DNA of 64,000 nt from Pseudomonas abietaniphila (GTDB taxonomy: Bacteria > Pseudomonadota > Gammaproteobacteria > Pseudomonadales > Pseudomonadaceae), in assembly GCF_039697315.1 (NCBI RefSeq), contig NZ_CP155619.1:5332001-5396000 (forward strand). The letters are read 5' to 3'. Each line of letters starts with the position of its first letter. Position 1 is the first letter of the stretch. Of the stretch, positions 62,401-64,000 are shown piece after piece. Under the pieces are notes generated by a model that ran no database searches, was not told the DNA's origin, and saw only the letters and a list, made by a program, of their open reading frames with translations. Made by a program: the position numbers and the translations under genes.

Positions 62401-64000
62401 CTGCCGGGATTGCATGCTGAAGTGCTACCGCTGGACGACGGCAGCAGCCAGTTCGATCTGGCGCTGAACACCTATGAAGATCCCGATGGCGGCCTCGGCG
62501 GATCGTGGAATTACGCGACCGATCTGTTCGACCACGGCAGCATCGAGCGTCTGCATGTGCGTTTTGTGCAGCTGTTTGAACAGTTGCTGGAACAGCCGGA
62601 TTCGGCGGTTGGTGATTTTGAACTGCTGGATCGGCAGGACCGTGAGCAACTGGCGTTGGTCAACGACACGACGCGGGACCGGTCTGTCGATGAATCTGTC
62701 GTGCATCGCCATTTCGAACATCTGGCGCAACAGCATCCGGATCGCGAAGCCCTGCGCTGTGGGGATCAGGTGCTGACGTATCGGCAACTGGATCAGCGTG
62801 CCAACCAGCTGGCTCACTACCTGCGCGAACACGGTGTGGGGCGTGAGTCGTTGGTCGGTGTCGCGGCGTTGCGTTCGGTTGAGATGATCGTCGCGTTGTA
62901 TGCCGTGGTGAAAGCCGGCGCTGCCTATGTGCCGCTGGACCCGGAATACCCGGTGGATCGCCTGCGCTACATGCTCGAAGACGCGGGCATTGGTTTGCTG
63001 CTGAGCCATGACGCCGTGATCGACGATCTGCCCGTTATTGACGGCTTGCAAGTCTTGAATCTGGATCGTCTGGAACTCGCAGGTCAGCCTGTTTCCGCTC
63101 CGGTAGTCGAGATTCATCCCGAACAGCTGGCCTACATGATCTACACCTCGGGTTCGACCGGGAAACCCAAAGGCGCGGGCAACACACACGCTGGGCTGTT
63201 TAACCGTTTGGCCTGGATGCAGGAGGCTTATAACCTCGACGCGTCCGATGCCGTGCTGCAAAAGACGCCGTTCAGTTTCGACGTGTCGGTCTGGGAGTTT
63301 TTCTGGCCGTTGATGGTCGGCTCCCGGTTGGTCATGGCCCAACCGGGTGATCATCGCGATCCTGCCTTGCTGACGGCACTGATCGAAAAGAACCAGATCA
63401 CCACGCTGCACTTCGTGCCTTCGATGCTCTCGGCGTTCATGGCGCAAGACGACCTGACCGGGTGTGTCTCGCTGAAACGCATCGTGTGCAGCGGTGAAGC
63501 GCTGCCTGCCGATCTTGCCCGAGAAACCCTGCAACGCCTGCCCAACGCGGGACTGTTCAACCTCTACGGCCCGACCGAAGCGGCCATCGACGTCACCCAC
63601 TGGACCTGCCGCAATGAACCGGGCGCGGCTGTGCCCATCGGTCGCCCGATTGCCAACCTGCAGATCCACATCCTCGACAGCCGCCTGAACCCTCAGCCCA
63701 TCGGCGTACCGGGCGAGCTGTACATCGGCGGGGCCGGTCTTGCCCGTGGTTACCATCAGCGTCCCGGCCTCACCGCAGAACGCTTCGTCGCCAGCCCGTT
63801 CGGCAATGGCGAGCGCCTGTACCGCACGGGCGATCTGGCCCGCTGGCGTGCTGACGGCGCGGTGGAATACCTGGGCCGTCTCGATCACCAGATCAAACTG
63901 CGCGGCCTGCGGGTTGAGATCGGCGAGATTGAATCGGCTCTGCTGGACCATCCGGCGGTCAGCGAAGCCGTCGTCGTTGCGCGTCAACTCAGCACCGGCA
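53497..64000 (+). CDS. NRPS 2 (partial): C-A(Ser)-T-E-C-A(OH-Orn type)-T-C-A(Ser)-
   Basis: At least 3501 aa, open at the window edge. Domains by residue: C3 about 58-480 (HHIIADGWS at 182); A3 about 540-1000; carrier about 1045 (GGDSIL); epimerase about 1100-1530 (HHLVVDGVSW at 1233, EGHGRE, RTVGWFTSLYP); C4 about 1560-1990, D-acceptor type (LYPLTPMQQGLLFHSEL, HHILLDGWS at 1699); A4 about 2040-2500; carrier about 2548 (GGHSLL); C5 about 2610-3030 (HHLISDGWS); A5 from about 3090, cut off. Codes: A3 and A5 both DVWHVSLID-K (Ser); A4 DGESCAGVT-K, with the FDGAHEGW and NGYGPTETVVTP features seen in pyoverdine hydroxyornithine/Lys-type domains. With the linked monooxygenase I infer (acyl/formyl-)hydroxyornithine. 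A3 and A5 are near-identical. Further modules and a thioesterase should follow. Confidence 0.9.
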   Translation, partial: MSQPSMTSQSKLLALATRFLSLDAAQRRVFLGKLREQGLDASALPIPSGVAGERSPTSFSQQRLWFLEQLEPGNSTYHLPGALRLKGTLDVAAVQSAFERVAERHASLRTVFDTAEDGTPEQVIQPPRALPFEQLDAADETQLHGVAEAFARRPFDLAQGPLWRVALVKRTDDEHVLLVCLHHIIADGWSIQVLLLDFVQAYRAALENTDSTLAELPLNYADVALWQRACLEAGEGDRQLEYWKQQLGDEPPVLELPADRPRPARQSFRGARLPFSFDAVLSDRMRALAKQRGVTLFTVMLAAYQVLLQRLSGQNDLRIGVPIAGRQRAETEGLIGFFVNTQILRGEVTAEASFNQIIDNVRLASQGAQAHQDLPFEQLVDALAPERSLSHNPLFQVLYNHQQRQDEALQLMPGLKATLMPLDSGSSQFDLALHTWENAAGELAGNWNYATDLFDHGSIERLHERFVQLFAQLLAQPEASIGDVELLDAQDRAQLIQLNDTARDWAGVFEGADESVVHRRFERLAQVHPQREALRCGDQVLTYQQLDQRANRLAHFLREHGVGRETLVGVAALRSVEMVVALYAVVKAGAAYVPLDPEYPVDRLRYMLEDAGIGLLLSHDVVIDDLPVVDGLQVLNLDRLEVSSQPVTAPVVEIHPEQLAYMIYTSGSTGKPKGAGNTHAALFNRLAWMQEAYNLDASDAVLQKTPFSFDVSVWEFFWPLMVGARLVMAQPGDHRDPALLTALIEHNQITTLHFVPSMLAAFMAQDDLSGCVSLKRIVCSGEALPADLARETLQRLPNAGLFNLYGPTEAAIDVTHWTCRNEPGAAVPIGRPIANLQIHILDSRLNPQPIGVPGELYIGGAGLARGYHQRPGLTAERFVASPFGNGERLYRTGDLARWRADGAVEYLGRLDHQIKLRGLRVEIGEIESALLDHPAVSEAVVVARQLSTGLQLVGYLVAESFDEEQLRNQLKQRLPDYMIPAHLVTLEKFPLSANGKLDRKALPEPQLQQRAFEAPLAGVERELAELWQDLLGVTQVGRQDNFFELGGDSILSLQIVSRAKKRGIQLTPRQMFERQTIADLAQVAQVLNRDEAATVARVEFNRDIPLTPIQHGFFEQPMRRRSHWNQSLLLTPDEALETPALTRALQALINQHDALRMTFVQQDNGQWQQRYRAEGHPADLAGDLLWERKVRVGELAAACDQAQASLDLKDGPLLRAVHFTLADGGERLLLVVHHLVVDGVSWRILLEDLHNAYAQAQAGLSVDLGEKGLPFQRWAHRLLDFAYSDALLAEAHYWRNLPSAPPLPVARPDGKALQASVQQLHLQLDTARSQALLSQAPAAYRTQINDLLLTALTRAIAQWSGESRALIALEGHGREDLFEGLDPSRTVGWFTSLYPVSLQAQDCLDAALKHTKETLRAVPNGGIGYGLLHHLRGEALPSLEGCVLFNYMGRVGHPTGRLQNNSGLFTLAEEGSGAQRDADSPLACELSVDAQVRNGQFSLTCSYSGERHETPSVQRLLDAYANALDEVIEHCLTHSAVTPSDFPALDLTQAQLDALPVAARDIEQLYPLTPMQQGLLFHSELGETQSADDARDLYINQVALDIEHLPLARFKSAWAGAVQRHPVLRASFLRLTGSQQPVQVIRRDAALVVRELDLRAGQQALSDVLAAERETPFQLHEAPLMRVLLVRQSETRWKLVWTFHHILLDGWSSAAVLGEVIQSAMSDAAPTAAGHYGDYVQWLLSRDAQESARFWQQHLAGFEQPTLMATALTPPTSANGEPLPTQVRVTSMDLDSQLLHNTARRQRVTVNTLIQAVWVLLLQRYTGQKRVAFGATVSGRSAQVPGIERMLGLFINTLPLVQAPESQQKVGDWLNELQAHNLELREHEHTPLFEAQRYAGHAGRDLFDSLVVFENYPVDAVLRDKQAGGVNLGSVELSDKTHYPLSLAVVAGEQAHIHVNYHSNVFSAEQIDRLCGHFQTLLDGLCRFPEASVGELSMLTQRDVSEMHAWNQPPFSPYVDRPIHELIADHARLRPDAIALVHGEQRLTFAEFDRRANQLAHALRARGIGTEVRVAIAMERGIDLWLSFFAVLKAGGAYIPLDPDYPAERLRYMLEDGGVKLLISHDAALDRVPVGDVPLLNLDQLDVSSEPETAPDVMIHPQQLAYLIYTSGSTGKPKGAAIAHSDISMHIQTIGERYGFTPEDRKFHFLSISFDGAHEGWMMPMCYGARVVLRDQELWSVEQTYDTLIREGITVASFPPSYLRQLSDWAGVQGKGPGVKTYCFAGEAFSREMLHDVIRNLQPLWIINGYGPTETVVTPTLWLASSETADFTTAYAPIGDLVGDRQGYVMDADLNPLPQGIAGELYLGGAVARGYLDRPGATAERFLPHPFRPGERIYRSGDRVRLNSKGLLEYLGRIDHQIKIRGFRIEAGEIEAALKGCEGVREALVIVRDGPSGKRLLGYVGGHELDEEQIKQQLQVTLPEYMIPAHIILMERLPQLPNGKLDRNALPDPQVSSSDYQAPQTALEQQLAALWQPLLGIEAVGRNDHFFELGGHSLLAMQLISRLRHEHDLSVPLRVMFEAPRLADFAQRITQLAQPAKQLELTARHATSAVQSFAQQRLWFLDQLQPGGNAYNLPGAVRLRGELNEAALQSAFDGLAARHEVLRTRFAAGDGVPLQRIDAASTVDIERLDIRAEVEPEATFNALAQEFVKRPFNLAQGPLWRLALVRVAADEHRLLLCLHHLISDGWSVRVLLQEFSELYRAAVESRAPQLAPLPVQYADFAAWQREWLEAGEGERQLQYWREQLGDEHPVLELPTDRPRRAQQSYQGDRLLFSFDGEFSQRLRTFAKQRGVTPFMAILAAYQVLLHRLSGQNDLRIGVPIAGRSRLEVEGLIGFFVSTQVLRADVSAERSYREVLEQAKVTALGAQAHQDLPFEQLVEALQPQRSLSHNPLFQVAYDHQQRDFAPLSGLPGLHAEVLPLDDGSSQFDLALNTYEDPDGGLGGSWNYATDLFDHGSIERLHVRFVQLFEQLLEQPDSAVGDFELLDRQDREQLALVNDTTRDRSVDESVVHRHFEHLAQQHPDREALRCGDQVLTYRQLDQRANQLAHYLREHGVGRESLVGVAALRSVEMIVALYAVVKAGAAYVPLDPEYPVDRLRYMLEDAGIGLLLSHDAVIDDLPVIDGLQVLNLDRLELAGQPVSAPVVEIHPEQLAYMIYTSGSTGKPKGAGNTHAGLFNRLAWMQEAYNLDASDAVLQKTPFSFDVSVWEFFWPLMVGSRLVMAQPGDHRDPALLTALIEKNQITTLHFVPSMLSAFMAQDDLTGCVSLKRIVCSGEALPADLARETLQRLPNAGLFNLYGPTEAAIDVTHWTCRNEPGAAVPIGRPIANLQIHILDSRLNPQPIGVPGELYIGGAGLARGYHQRPGLTAERFVASPFGNGERLYRTGDLARWRADGAVEYLGRLDHQIKLRGLRVEIGEIESALLDHPAVSEAVVVARQLSTG

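Noticed and set aside
39818..64000. Pyoverdine locus
   Set aside because: Exporter and hydroxylase resemble PvdE and PvdA, but NRPS 1 is FAAL-Asp(E)-Dab and not FAAL-Glu-Tyr(E)-Dab; Tyr-activating and chromophore modules are absent.
39818..64000. Syringomycin-type or other non-siderophore lipopeptide cluster
   Set aside because: The Asp and Dab codes and SyrD-like exporter fit, but the ornithine N5-monooxygenase, Fur boxes and iron-type sigma factor point to a siderophore, and loading is by FAAL and not a starter C domain alone.

Overview
The window is chromosomal DNA of a Pseudomonas (P. fluorescens / P. syringae type). The support is gene order: sthA, a GDPD-family gene, a PilZ gene and lolCDE lie together, as do copRS, a cupredoxin, queF, DUF4404, a HAD-like gene, mlaA, PilZ, rssBC and talB. 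As I remember them, both blocks match PA2986-PA2991 and PA2796-PA2810 of P. aeruginosa. High GC and REP-like palindromes (variants of TGTGGGAGCGA and TGTAGGAGCG) agree. I recognised no tRNA, rRNA, insertion sequence or CRISPR array.

Layout. 1-3.8 kb is decayed accessory DNA: the tail of an outer-membrane efflux gene, an intact protein with two zinc-finger/HNH-like units, and a frameshifted, deleted TIR-domain gene. 3.8-9.1 kb holds an MHS-family carboxylate transporter, a chalcone isomerase-like protein, sthA, a GDPD phosphodiesterase and a PilZ protein. 9.2-12.5 kb is lolC-lolD-lolE. 12.6-15.3 kb is a copper block (copS, copR, CopR-type operator, cupredoxin). 15.4-22.3 kb is a conserved block: queF, DUF4404, HAD-like, mlaA, PilZ, rssB, rssC, talB. 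Between talB and dusA lies an accessory insertion: dihydroxyacetone kinase, a strong candidate CsrA/RsmA-sequestering small RNA, nine 80-bp tandem repeats and the broken end of a curli operon. 27-36 kb is D-xylose uptake and catabolism (xylFGH, xylA, divergent xylR) plus a sugar 1-dehydrogenase. 35.7-39.5 kb is repeat-rich, with a DUF900 hydrolase, an amidohydrolase pseudogene and a NudK-type hydrolase.

39.8-64.0 kb (running off the end) is an iron-regulated siderophore locus: Fur-like box, ECF sigma factor, PvdE/SyrD-type ABC exporter, second Fur box with a long stem-loop leader, L-ornithine N5-monooxygenase, then two giant NRPS genes. The assembly line reads FAAL-T / C-A(Asp)-T-E / C-A(Dab)-T // C-A(Ser)-T-E / C-A(hydroxyornithine-type)-T / C-A(Ser)-. 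The predicted product begins acyl-D-Asp-Dab-D-Ser-(OH)Orn-Ser. This is not a pyoverdine. It matches, as far as it goes, the head group I remember for the marine marinobactin amphiphilic siderophores. The acyl- or formyltransferase, Asp beta-hydroxylase, final module, thioesterase and receptor are not in the window.
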